Positions 20,378 through 30,736 of a DNA stretch of 64,000 nucleotides are shown here, piece after piece. The notes beneath the pieces are model-generated. The model was not told the origin of the DNA and did no database searches. It saw only the letters and a list, made by a program, of their open reading frames with translations. This stretch comes from Burkholderiaceae bacterium (GTDB lineage Bacteria; Pseudomonadota; Gammaproteobacteria; Burkholderiales; Burkholderiaceae_F): contig JALHMQ010000002.1 of the NCBI GenBank assembly GCA_022843955.1, forward strand, positions 364,926 through 428,925, in the 5' to 3' direction. Both the position numbers and the translations under genes were made by a program. How positions within the stretch are numbered: the stretch's first letter is position 1; each line of letters starts with the position of its first letter.

Positions 20378-21055
20378 CTAGAAACGATAACCGACGCCGA
20401 CGCTGAGCACCGGGTACAGCTTGTACTTGTTCACTTCGGCGCGAAAGTCGCGCTCCTCGGCGCGGATGTCGGCCTGCAACTGGTCGCACACCAGCGTCGG
20501 CACGGCAGCACCGCAGGTGCCGGTCAGTGACGCTGTCGGCTTCATGTAGAACGCGCCGAGGTCGGCACTGAGGAACAGCCCCGCCGTGCCGGACGGCCGG
20601 GTGCCCCAGCCGAAACCGAGGTACGGGCTCGCCTTGTCCCAGCGCACCGCCGCCTGCAACGTGCCGACGGCAGCGGCCGGATAGCTGATGCCGTTGATCT
20701 CGATGGTGCCGCCATCGCCGCGGCCGGTCGCGTCCAGCTTGTTGTCGTTGTAGACGAGCCCGGCGCTCAGGCGGAACGTGCCCGCCAGCGGATGCAGGTC
20801 GAACAGCAAGGCGCCATTGTTGAGCTTGAGCTGCCCCTCGTAGCGGATGTTCGACTCCACTTCCTCGCGGTCGTACGAACCGCCCAGCAGGTTGGCTCGC
20901 ATCCCGAACATCGATCCGACGCCTGCGCTCAGTTCCGCGCCCAGGCCGTTGCTGCCCGCGCGCGCGCTCAGGGACTGCGCCTGCACCGCTGCGCCGAACA
21001 GCAGCGCGCCCACCACCAACGCGGCCTGCGCGGCCACATTTCTTGCTGCTTGCAT
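20378..21055 (-). CDS. Putative outer-membrane beta-barrel protein
   Basis: 225 residues from MQAARNVAAQAAL, with GGAGAG upstream. The N-terminal signal peptide is cut after AVQAQ. The mature part alternates hydrophobic residues as in small 8-stranded barrels and ends in VGYRF, with an aromatic terminal residue suited to the BAM machinery. An internal loop holds two cysteines (LTGTCGAAVPTLVCDQ). No specific ligand can be inferred. It is convergent with the cupin gene with a gap of only 6 bases. Confidence 0.75.
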   Translation of the reverse strand: MQAARNVAAQAALVVGALLFGAAVQAQSLSARAGSNGLGAELSAGVGSMFGMRANLLGGSYDREEVESNIRYEGQLKLNNGALLFDLHPLAGTFRLSAGLVYNDNKLDATGRGDGGTIEINGISYPAAAVGTLQAAVRWDKASPYLGFGWGTRPSGTAGLFLSADLGAFYMKPTASLTGTCGAAVPTLVCDQLQADIRAEERDFRAEVNKYKLYPVLSVGVGYRF

Positions 21056-21084
21056 GTCTGCTCTCCGGTCGTTGCAGCACGGGT

Positions 21085-22155
21085 TCACGACGAACCCGGC
21101 GCTGCGCGCGGCCGCGAAGGCGCCGCACCGACCACAATAGAAACGCAGACGGCTGCGTGATCGGCCAAGATGCGCCCGAGATCCGCGGCTTCTTGCCCGG
21201 CGGCCAGCGGCGAGCGGCCGCGGCGACGCTCGGTCAGGTGATCGTTGAGGACCTCGACCCGCTCGACATGGCCGATCGCATGCCGGCTCTGCGCCACGAA
21301 CTCCTCCGACACCAGCACATGGTCGATGCGCTCGGGTTCCCCCGCGTGCAGGATGGTGAAGGCCGTATCCCGACCGCGGCCAGGCGCCGGCCGCTGCTCG
21401 ACATCGAGCGCGTTGAACAGCATCAAGTCGCGTTGCGCGTGGTCCTCGCGTTTCCACGAGGTGTCGGCAATGATCTGCGTCGTCACCGCACCGGGCTCGT
21501 CGTTGAAGTCGCCCGCCACCACCAGCGGGCTGCGGTTGTGCCGCGTCGCCTCGACCACCAGCCGGCGCACCGCTGCCGCCTCGGCACCACGCATGATGAG
21601 CGAACGCAACTGTGCTCGCCCTTCGGCGGCCGGATCGTCACGATCCTCGCCGTCGGCGTAGTCGGGGCGGCGCGACTTCAGATGCAGGTTGAGCAGGGTC
21701 AGCGCGGCTGGCCCGCCGGCGCCGGCAAAGTCCGCTGGCAGCGGCACGCGCGCCATCAGCAACGGGCGCGAGAAGTGCGTGTGCGCAGCCTTCTCCGGCA
21801 CCGCGACGGCACAGCCGGCGGGCAGCTCGGCAATCGTCGTCAGCTGCGGCTGCCAGTGGGTGCGCCACAGCAGGCCCAGCCGCGGCCGCGTGTTCTGCTC
21901 GTCGGCCAGCGGCGCGGCGAAGGACCACGCGCGGCCCTGTCCCTGCGTCTGCCGCACCACGTCCGACAGCGCCTGCTCGTGAAACACCTCCTGCACCAGG
22001 ACGAAGTCCGCCGCCAGCCGGTCCACCATCGCCGCCAGCCACTGCGTCTTGGCGAGGTACTCGTCGGCGCTGTACGGCGGCCAGCCCTCGTAGATGCGCC
22101 GCCCGGGCAGCGCGAGATTGAGCGTGTTCAGGGTGGCGATGCGCAGCGCATTCAT
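21085..22155 (-). CDS. Endonuclease/exonuclease/phosphatase family hydrolase
   Basis: 356 residues from MNALRIATLNTLNL. EEP-fold signatures: TLNTLNL with the catalytic Asn, LVQEVFHEQ with the metal-binding Glu, LLNLHLKSRRPD, VVAGDFNDEP with Asp/Asn, and RIDHVLVS with the terminal His. It is a Mg2+-dependent phosphodiesterase or phosphatase; substrates in this fold range from DNA to lipids, and none is indicated. It lies 29 bases upstream of the outer-membrane gene on the same strand. Confidence 0.87.
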   Translation of the reverse strand: MNALRIATLNTLNLALPGRRIYEGWPPYSADEYLAKTQWLAAMVDRLAADFVLVQEVFHEQALSDVVRQTQGQGRAWSFAAPLADEQNTRPRLGLLWRTHWQPQLTTIAELPAGCAVAVPEKAAHTHFSRPLLMARVPLPADFAGAGGPAALTLLNLHLKSRRPDYADGEDRDDPAAEGRAQLRSLIMRGAEAAAVRRLVVEATRHNRSPLVVAGDFNDEPGAVTTQIIADTSWKREDHAQRDLMLFNALDVEQRPAPGRGRDTAFTILHAGEPERIDHVLVSEEFVAQSRHAIGHVERVEVLNDHLTERRRGRSPLAAGQEAADLGRILADHAAVCVSIVVGAAPSRPRAAPGSS

Positions 22156-22431
22156 CTGGTGGACCGGTGAGGGTGAAGTCGCAAAACAAGGGACCGCTGC
22201 AGACACGATACGGCGCGCTGCCGGCCGGCTGCATGGCGCGTCGACGGCATGACGGCCGCAGCGCGACGCTGCGGCGGTCCAGCTTCGCCGCGCCCTGGGC
22301 CGAGCCCATGCCGTGACTCAACGCCGTGAACGACTGAGGCCCAAAAGTGACGAGGACGACCGGAGCGAACCGCAGCGGCGAGACGATGCGCAAGATCGTG
22401 CGCGGGAACAGCGTTGAACGGGTTCGGCCAG

Positions 22432-23079
22432 CTACTGCGGCCGTTGCAACGCCAGGCGCACCGCCAGCGCGATGAACAACGCTCCCAAGGCGCGGTCCAG
22501 CCAGCGCTGTGCGCGGCCGATGCGCAGCAGCCGCTCGCCCATCCGCCCGGCGAGCCAGGCCACCGGCACGATGACGAACAAGCTGTTGACCGCAAAGATC
22601 ACGCCCAACACGCCCAGCGCGAGGCCTTTGTTGGCGGCATCGGGCGCAACGAACTGCGGCAGCAGCGCCAGAAAGAAGAGCGCCACCTTCGGATTGAGGA
22701 CGTTGGTAAGGAAGCCTTGCCAGAACGTCGCGCCCGGCGCGGCAACCGGCGGCTGTGCCGCGGCCGACACCGCGCCCGTGCCGCGCAGCAGGCGCAGTCC
22801 CAGATAGAGCAGGTAGGCGGCGCCGGCCCACTTGATCAGGTCGAACGCCAGGCTTGAGGCCGCCAGCAGCGCGGCCACGCCGAGCGCCACCGCGGCGGTA
22901 TGCACCAGGCAGCCGGCGGCAATGCCCAGGGCTGCCGCCACCCCGGCGCGCACCCCATGCGCGGCGGCTCGGCCAATCACGAACAGCAGGTCAGGCCCCG
23001 GCGTGATGTTCAGCAGCAGCCCGGCCGCGATGAAAAGCGGCAGGCTGGTGATGCCGAGCGCGGTGGCAAGATCGATCAT
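22432..23079 (-). CDS. LysE/RhtB family amino-acid exporter
   Basis: 215 residues, six hydrophobic segments. The LysE family motif AAGLLLNITPGPDLLFVIGRA follows a short N-terminal helix, with GFLTNVLNPKVALFF in the middle. It is an inner-membrane exporter of amino acids or their derivatives; the substrate is not predictable. The ATG start giving MIDLATALG is preferred over a longer frame. The 276 bases between it and the EEP gene start hold nothing I recognise. Confidence 0.9.
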   Translation of the reverse strand: MIDLATALGITSLPLFIAAGLLLNITPGPDLLFVIGRAAAHGVRAGVAAALGIAAGCLVHTAAVALGVAALLAASSLAFDLIKWAGAAYLLYLGLRLLRGTGAVSAAAQPPVAAPGATFWQGFLTNVLNPKVALFFLALLPQFVAPDAANKGLALGVLGVIFAVNSLFVIVPVAWLAGRMGERLLRIGRAQRWLDRALGALFIALAVRLALQRPQ

Positions 23080-23192
23080 GCGGCGTGGGCGTGGGTGTAG
23101 GAGAAGGCACTGCACGCAGTTCGGCGCCACGCCTTGTCGGACGCCGGGGGTCGGTCAAGCCGAGCCGACCCGGCCTGCAGCCGCCCGCGCCG

Positions 23193-23591
23193 CTAGGGCG
23201 TCGCGTGCCGCCGCTCTTCCATCAGCGCCAGCAGATTGTTGTCGGGGTCGCGGAAGAACGCCATCCACAGCGCGTGATCCGGCATCCGCGCCACCACGTG
23301 CGGCTCCTGCTCGAAGTAAACGCCGTTCGCCTTGAGCAGCGCCACCGCCGGCTCGATCGCCGCCGTGCGCAGGTAGATGCAGAACGATGCGTGGCCGGGC
23401 CCACGCGGCTCGTGTCCGCCTTCGAGCATCAGTCGCACGCCGCAGCAGTCGAAAAACATCTGCTCGCCGAAGCGAAACAACATCGGCAGACCAAGCGTGT
23501 CGCGATAGAACCGCTCGGCGCGATCGGCATCGGACACCTGCAGCGCGATCTGACCGATCGCGCCGAGTCCGCAGTTGGGCGCGCTGCTCAT
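23193..23591 (-). CDS. VOC (glyoxalase/bleomycin-resistance fold) protein
   Basis: 132 residues with two beta-alpha-beta-beta-beta modules. IGQIALQVSDADRAERFYRD begins the first and HASFCIYLR the second; FFRDPDNNLLALMEE near the C-terminus carries the usual last metal-site Glu. Typical of single-domain vicinal-oxygen-chelate enzymes or binding proteins; substrate unknown. It starts 8 bases after the stop of the repeat-containing gene and is likely cotranscribed with it. Confidence 0.88.
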   Translation of the reverse strand: MSSAPNCGLGAIGQIALQVSDADRAERFYRDTLGLPMLFRFGEQMFFDCCGVRLMLEGGHEPRGPGHASFCIYLRTAAIEPAVALLKANGVYFEQEPHVVARMPDHALWMAFFRDPDNNLLALMEERRHATP

Positions 23592-23598
23592 CGCCGGC

Positions 23599-24273
23599 TC
23601 ACTCTTCCTCGGCGTCTTCGACAAAGCGCGGCTTGCGCACGAAGCCGCGCGCCTCGTCGGTGCCCTGGTAGCCGGCGCGCGCACGCGGCGCCGGCCGGTC
23701 GCTGCGCGGCGGCCCTTCGACCACCTGCATCATCTGCAGGATCAGGCGCAGCGCCTTGTTGACGGAAGCATCGCCGCGGAACACGCGCGCCACGTCCGGA
23801 TCGAGGGTGACAGTGAAGCCGCGTGCCGCTGGCCGCTCGCCGCCGGCAGCGTCATCGCCGCTCGGCGGGCGCTGCGCGCGCTCGTACGGATCGCCATAGG
23901 CGCTGCGCGACGGCGGTGCGCCACCCGCATCGTCGCGGCTGTAGCTGCGGCGCGGCGGCGCATCGCTGCCTGCTGAGCGCGGCGCATAGGCGCGCTTGGG
24001 CGCGTCACCATCGCGCGGGGCGTAGGCGCGTTTCGGCGCGTCGCCGGTGCGGGGTGCGTAAGCGCGCTTCGGCGCATCACCATCGCGCGGGGCGTAGGCG
24101 CGTTTGGGCGCGTCACCGGTGCGGGGTGCGTAAGCGCGCTTGGGCGCATCACCTGTGCGGGGCGCATAGGCGCGCTTGGGCGCGTCGCCGGTGCGTGGCG
24201 CGTAGGCGCGCTTGGGCGCGCCGCTGGCGGCCGATTTGCGTGCCGGTGCCCCGGCCTTGGAGAACTTCTTCAT
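23599..24273 (-). CDS. Basic protein with 12-residue tandem repeats
   Basis: 224 residues. A short basic head (MKKFSKAGAPARKSAASG) leads into seven near-identical repeats of APKRAYAPRTGD (residues 19-102; the third unit's T/D varies), then an Arg/Ser/Gly-rich linker. A compact C-terminal part follows (about 147-190; ARGFTVTLDPDVARVF, then VNKALRLILQMMQVVEG). The protein ends acidic (VEDAEEE). The C-terminal motif looks conserved and foldable; the repeats are very basic and probably disordered, fitting RNA or DNA contact, which is inference only. Confidence 0.8.
   Translation of the reverse strand: MKKFSKAGAPARKSAASGAPKRAYAPRTGDAPKRAYAPRTGDAPKRAYAPRTGDAPKRAYAPRDGDAPKRAYAPRTGDAPKRAYAPRDGDAPKRAYAPRSAGSDAPPRRSYSRDDAGGAPPSRSAYGDPYERAQRPPSGDDAAGGERPAARGFTVTLDPDVARVFRGDASVNKALRLILQMMQVVEGPPRSDRPAPRARAGYQGTDEARGFVRKPRFVEDAEEE
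23968..24219 (-). repeat. 36-bp coding tandem repeat, seven copies
   Basis: DNA counterpart of the APKRAYAPRTGD repeats: seven 36-base units with a few synonymous changes (for example GCGTAGGCGCG vs GCATAGGCGCG on the plus strand). The high identity makes copy number likely to vary between strains by slippage or recombination. Confidence 0.9.
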
Positions 24274-24376
24274 GGGAACTCGCTCGCCGCTCTAGGGCGT
24301 CAGGAAAACGGAAACCGCGCGCACTGCGGCGGCGGTCGTCGGGGGCGAACTGTAGCGCCAAGCGGCCGCCCCATGA

Positions 24377-24402
24377 AAAACGCCGTCCGAGGACGGCGTT
24401 TT
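24377..24402. terminator. Terminator downstream of fadD
   Basis: AAAACGCCGTCC / GGACGGCGTTTT around a 2-base centre, with T tracts on both strands. It lies 24 bases after the fadD stop and before the ATG side of the repeat-containing gene. Confidence 0.92.
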
Positions 24403-24425
24403 CCGGAAGCGACCGCAAGCCGACC

Positions 24426-26129
24426 TTACGCCGCCTTCTTCTCGTCGCGCAGTTCGCGCCGCAGGATCTTGCCGACATTGGTTTTCGGCAGGTCAGAGCG
24501 GAACTCGACGTACTTGGGCTTCTTGTAGCCGGTCAGTTGCTCCTTGCAGTACTCCATGATGTCGCGCTCGGTAAGCGCCGGATCTTTCTTCACCACGAAG
24601 AGCTTGACCGCTTCGCCGGCATAGTCGTCGGGCACGCCCACCGCGGCACACTCGAGTACGCCCGGGTGACCGGCGACCACGCCCTCGATCTCGTTCGGGT
24701 ACACGTTGAAGCCCGACACCAAAATCATGTCCTTCTTGCGGTCGACGATCTTGGTGAAACCGTTCTCGTCCATGATGCCGATGTCGCCGGAGCGGAAGAA
24801 GCCGTCGGCGGTCATCACCTTGGCGGTCTCGTCATCGCGCTGCCAGTAGCCAGCCATCACCTGCGGGCCGCGGATCGCGATCTCGCCGGTGGAACCCAGC
24901 GGCAGGTGCTTGCCGTCGTCATCCAGGATCGCGATGTCGGTGGAAGGCACCGGCAGGCCGATGGTGCCGGTGAACTTGTCGGTGTCGGTACGGTTAGCAG
25001 TCGCCACCGGCGAGGTCTCGGAGAGGCCATAGCCTTCGCAGATCGGGCAGCCGGTCGCCTCCAGCCAGCGCTTGGCCACCGCCTCCTGCACCGCCATGCC
25101 ACCGCCGGCAGAAAGAATCAGGCGCGAGAAGTCGAGCTTGCGGAAGTCCTCGTTGTTCAGTAGCGCGTTGAACAGCGTGTTCACCGCCGGGAAGACGTTG
25201 AACTTGTACTTGCCCAGTTCCTTGACGAAGCCCGGGATGTCGCGCGGGTTGGGAATCAGCACGCAGTGGCCGCCCAGCCGCATCGACAACATCGCGCACA
25301 CGGTGAGCGCGAAGATGTGATACAGCGGCAGCGGCACGATGAAGAGCACCTGCTCGCCCGGCTTGAGCTTCTTCATCGCCGGCTGGTACCAGGCCTCGGA
25401 CTGCAGCATGTTGGCAATGATGTTCTTGTGCAGCAGCGTGGCACCCTTGCTGACACCCGTGGTGCCGCCGGTGTACTGCAGGAAGGCGACGTCGTTTTGC
25501 GCCAGGTCCACCGGCTTGAGGTTCATCTTCAGGCCGTCGGACAAGACGTCCAGGAACTTGTGCGTATTGGGCAGGCTGAACTCCGGCACCATCTTCTTGA
25601 CGTTGCGCACGACGAAGTTGACCAGCAGCCCCTTGGCGAAGCCGAGCAGGTCGCCCATGGTGCACACCACCACCAGCTTGGTGGGCACCTTGTCGAGCAC
25701 CTGCTGCAGCGTGGTGGCAAAGTTCTCGAGGATGAAAATGGCGTCGGCGCCGGAGTCCTTGAGCTGGTGCTCCAGCTCGCGCGGCGTGTACAGCGGGTTG
25801 ACGTTGACCACCGTGCAGCCGGCGCGCAGCACGCCCGCCAGTACCGCCGGGTACTGCAGCACGTTGGGCATCATGATGGCGACACGCTTGCCCTTGCCAA
25901 GCCCCTTGCTCTGCAGCCACGCGCCGATCGCGGCCGAGTTGGCGTCGAGCTCGCGATAGGTCATCGTCGCACCCATGCACGAGTACGCCGGTTTCTGACT
26001 GTACTTCTTGAAGGCCTCGTCCAGAAGTTGCAGCAGCGATTTGTACTGGGAGATATCGACGTCCGCCGGCACGCCCGCCGGATAGTTCTTCAGCCAGAAG
26101 CGGTCGGTCTTCGATTCAGTGGCACCCAT
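24426..26129 (-). CDS. fadD: Long-chain fatty-acid--CoA ligase
   Basis: 567 residues starting at the ATG giving MGATESKTDRFW, with GGAG upstream. The AMP-binding signature YTGGTTGVSKGA, the GYGLSETSP motif, the YWQRDDETAKVMTADGFFRSGDIG region and the K-containing C-terminal loop GKILRRELRDE are all intact. It activates long-chain fatty acids to acyl-CoA at the inner membrane for beta-oxidation. The N-terminal segment RFWLKNYPAGVPADVD is typical of proteobacterial FadD. It has its own terminator and a 282-base upstream region with no gene. Confidence 0.95.
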   Translation of the reverse strand: MGATESKTDRFWLKNYPAGVPADVDISQYKSLLQLLDEAFKKYSQKPAYSCMGATMTYRELDANSAAIGAWLQSKGLGKGKRVAIMMPNVLQYPAVLAGVLRAGCTVVNVNPLYTPRELEHQLKDSGADAIFILENFATTLQQVLDKVPTKLVVVCTMGDLLGFAKGLLVNFVVRNVKKMVPEFSLPNTHKFLDVLSDGLKMNLKPVDLAQNDVAFLQYTGGTTGVSKGATLLHKNIIANMLQSEAWYQPAMKKLKPGEQVLFIVPLPLYHIFALTVCAMLSMRLGGHCVLIPNPRDIPGFVKELGKYKFNVFPAVNTLFNALLNNEDFRKLDFSRLILSAGGGMAVQEAVAKRWLEATGCPICEGYGLSETSPVATANRTDTDKFTGTIGLPVPSTDIAILDDDGKHLPLGSTGEIAIRGPQVMAGYWQRDDETAKVMTADGFFRSGDIGIMDENGFTKIVDRKKDMILVSGFNVYPNEIEGVVAGHPGVLECAAVGVPDDYAGEAVKLFVVKKDPALTERDIMEYCKEQLTGYKKPKYVEFRSDLPKTNVGKILRRELRDEKKAA

Positions 26130-26411
26130 GGTGGTCTCCAATCCTCAGTCTGTTGTTCTGTTGGCAACCTTCGCAGTGCAGCAGGCCGCTGCATGTCAGC
26201 AAAGCGCCCCGCGACGCCGGGCCGATGATAGTCCGCACATTGCAGCCAGCATGGGGGAATCACCGAGTGCAGGCAGCGGGTTGGACTTTGATCAACCCGC
26301 GCTGTGCATGCAAGCAACAGCCGCCGCGCTCTCGACCGTCGCACGGCAGCAGAAGTAGCTCAGATCGATCCGCAAGGCCCGGTACGCGTCCGACTTGCCC
26401 GCCGATAGCCA

Positions 26412-29186
<2,775 letters not shown>

Positions 29187-29441
29187 CGCGGCCGATTCTC
29201 GACGGCGGCCGGGCGCACTGTCCACCGGCGTTTTCGACACACTGGCCGGCAGCGATGGCCGCGGGTCGGAATCGGGGTCCGAACCGGGGTCGCAATCAGG
29301 GTCAGACCCCGGACGAAGCCCGGGTCGGAAATCGGTCGGAATTCCGTCGGACCGCGGTCAGGACTGTCGCGGCCACCCGCCCCACCCTGCCGACAGGCGG
29401 TCCAGCCGGGCCGCCGCGTCTCTGACCTACCGGGTGGGCCC
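29187..29441. other. Divergent region with degenerate 12-bp array
   Basis: 255 bases between the kinase-fusion gene and the first Ig-like lipoprotein gene. Nearly half is a decayed 12-bp tandem repeat (29263-29358). No promoter could be assigned with confidence. Confidence 0.5.
29263..29358 (+). repeat. Degenerate 12-bp tandem array, 4 clear plus about 4 decayed units
   Basis: GGGTCGGAATCG, GGGTCCGAACCG, GGGTCGCAATCA and GGGTCAGACCCC follow one another in strict 12-base register from 29263 to 29310. Related but slipped units (GGTCGGAAATCG, GTCGGAATTCCG) continue to about 29358. The unit is unrelated to that at 2157-2312, but the period is the same. Confidence 0.75.
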
Positions 29442-30596
29442 ATGAACCGAATCGCCTTGCGGCTGCCGCCGCGACTGCTTGTTCCTTTATCCAGACTTCT
29501 GGCCACCGCCGCGGTGGCTGCCCTGTCGGCCTGCGGCGGCGGGGGTGATGGTGGTAGCCCACCCCCACCGCCACCGCCGCCGCCAGCGCCGACCATCGTC
29601 ACCCAGCCGGCGGCGACCACGGTGCTGGACGCCGCGCCGGGCAGCTTCAGCGTGGTCGCCAACGGCGCCGCGCCACTCACCTTCCAGTGGCGGCGCAACG
29701 GCACCGACATCGCCGGCGCCACCGCCGCCATCCACAACTTCACCGCCGACTTCGCCGACAACGGCGCCATCTACACGGTGGTGGTGAGCAATGCAGCGGG
29801 CAGCACGACCAGCAACGGCGCGACGCTGAACGTGACGCCGCGCGCGCCGACGATCACCACCCAGCCGGCGTCGGCCACGGGGTTCGTCGGCGAGCCGGTC
29901 ATCCTCCGGGTGGTGGTGGCCGGCGGCACCCCGCCCGTCACCTTTAGCTGGCAGCGGGCCGGGCAGGTCGGCTTGATCGCCGACGGCGGCAACATCAGCG
30001 GGGCCCGCAGCGACACCCTGCGCATCGTTCCCACCGCGGCGGACGACGGCGCGATCTTCAATGCGGTCGTCATCAACCCGGCCGGTACGCTGGAAAGCAC
30101 CAGCGCGACGCTGACCGTGCGACCGGCACCTGATCTCACCCCGGCCACGATCCTCGCGCGCAGCCCGGCGCCGGGCTCGATTGCGCTCACCACCACGTCG
30201 GTGGAGGTGAGGTTCAGCGAGCCGGTCAGTCGGGGCCTGGAGTTCGAGTTGCGCAGCGGCAGTGTGGGCGGCGCGATCGTGCCGGCCCGGGTCGTGGTCA
30301 ACGCCGACCGTCGGATCTTCGCGCTGATCCCCACCGCTGCGCTGGCCGCCAACGCCAGCTTCACGGTCCGCGTGGCGCGCATCGTCGACGATGCCGGCAA
30401 TCAAAGCCCGGACGCCAGCTGGGCATTCAGCACGCTGCCGTTCTTGAGCCTCGCGCCGCAGTCGGGCGACCCGCTGAGCCGGATCGCTGCGAGCCCGGTC
30501 GTCAATGTGCAGCACCCGCGACCGGTGAGCGCTGCACAAGGCGCACCGGCACTGGCCCTCGCGCAGGTCGACGGCTCCACGCCGCAGCGGCGATGA
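29442..30596 (+). CDS. Ig-like domain lipoprotein
   Basis: 384 residues. Lipoprotein signal with lipobox LSAC (cysteine at 31), then Gly run and nine consecutive prolines (about 39-48). Two Ig-like repeats with matching cores follow (TIVTQPAATTVLDAAPGSF; TITTQPASATGFVGEPV, residues about 50-225). A SbsA-type Ig-like domain (about 230-335; SPAPGSIALTTTSVEVRFSEP) comes next, and the sequence ends with a non-repetitive tail. It is probably exported and lipid-anchored; there is no catalytic motif. It lies upstream of a second, larger lipoprotein gene with the same linker design. Confidence 0.82.
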   Translation: MNRIALRLPPRLLVPLSRLLATAAVAALSACGGGGDGGSPPPPPPPPPAPTIVTQPAATTVLDAAPGSFSVVANGAAPLTFQWRRNGTDIAGATAAIHNFTADFADNGAIYTVVVSNAAGSTTSNGATLNVTPRAPTITTQPASATGFVGEPVILRVVVAGGTPPVTFSWQRAGQVGLIADGGNISGARSDTLRIVPTAADDGAIFNAVVINPAGTLESTSATLTVRPAPDLTPATILARSPAPGSIALTTTSVEVRFSEPVSRGLEFELRSGSVGGAIVPARVVVNADRRIFALIPTAALAANASFTVRVARIVDDAGNQSPDASWAFSTLPFLSLAPQSGDPLSRIAASPVVNVQHPRPVSAAQGAPALALAQVDGSTPQRR

Positions 30597-30736
30597 CCAT
30601 GCACCGCGCCACGCCACCGTCCGCAGACAGCGGGCCGCAGTCGAGCGTCATCGCTCGACTGCCTGCCCTCAGTGATCTGCCTTGGGCGCCCCCGGCGCCG
30701 AACCTCCGTTCTCGACATTCACCAGAGGCCCCGCCC

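Noticed and set aside
23968..24219. CRISPR-like array
   Set aside because: The repeats are directly tandem with no spacers and encode APKRAYAPRTGD in frame; it is a coding repeat.
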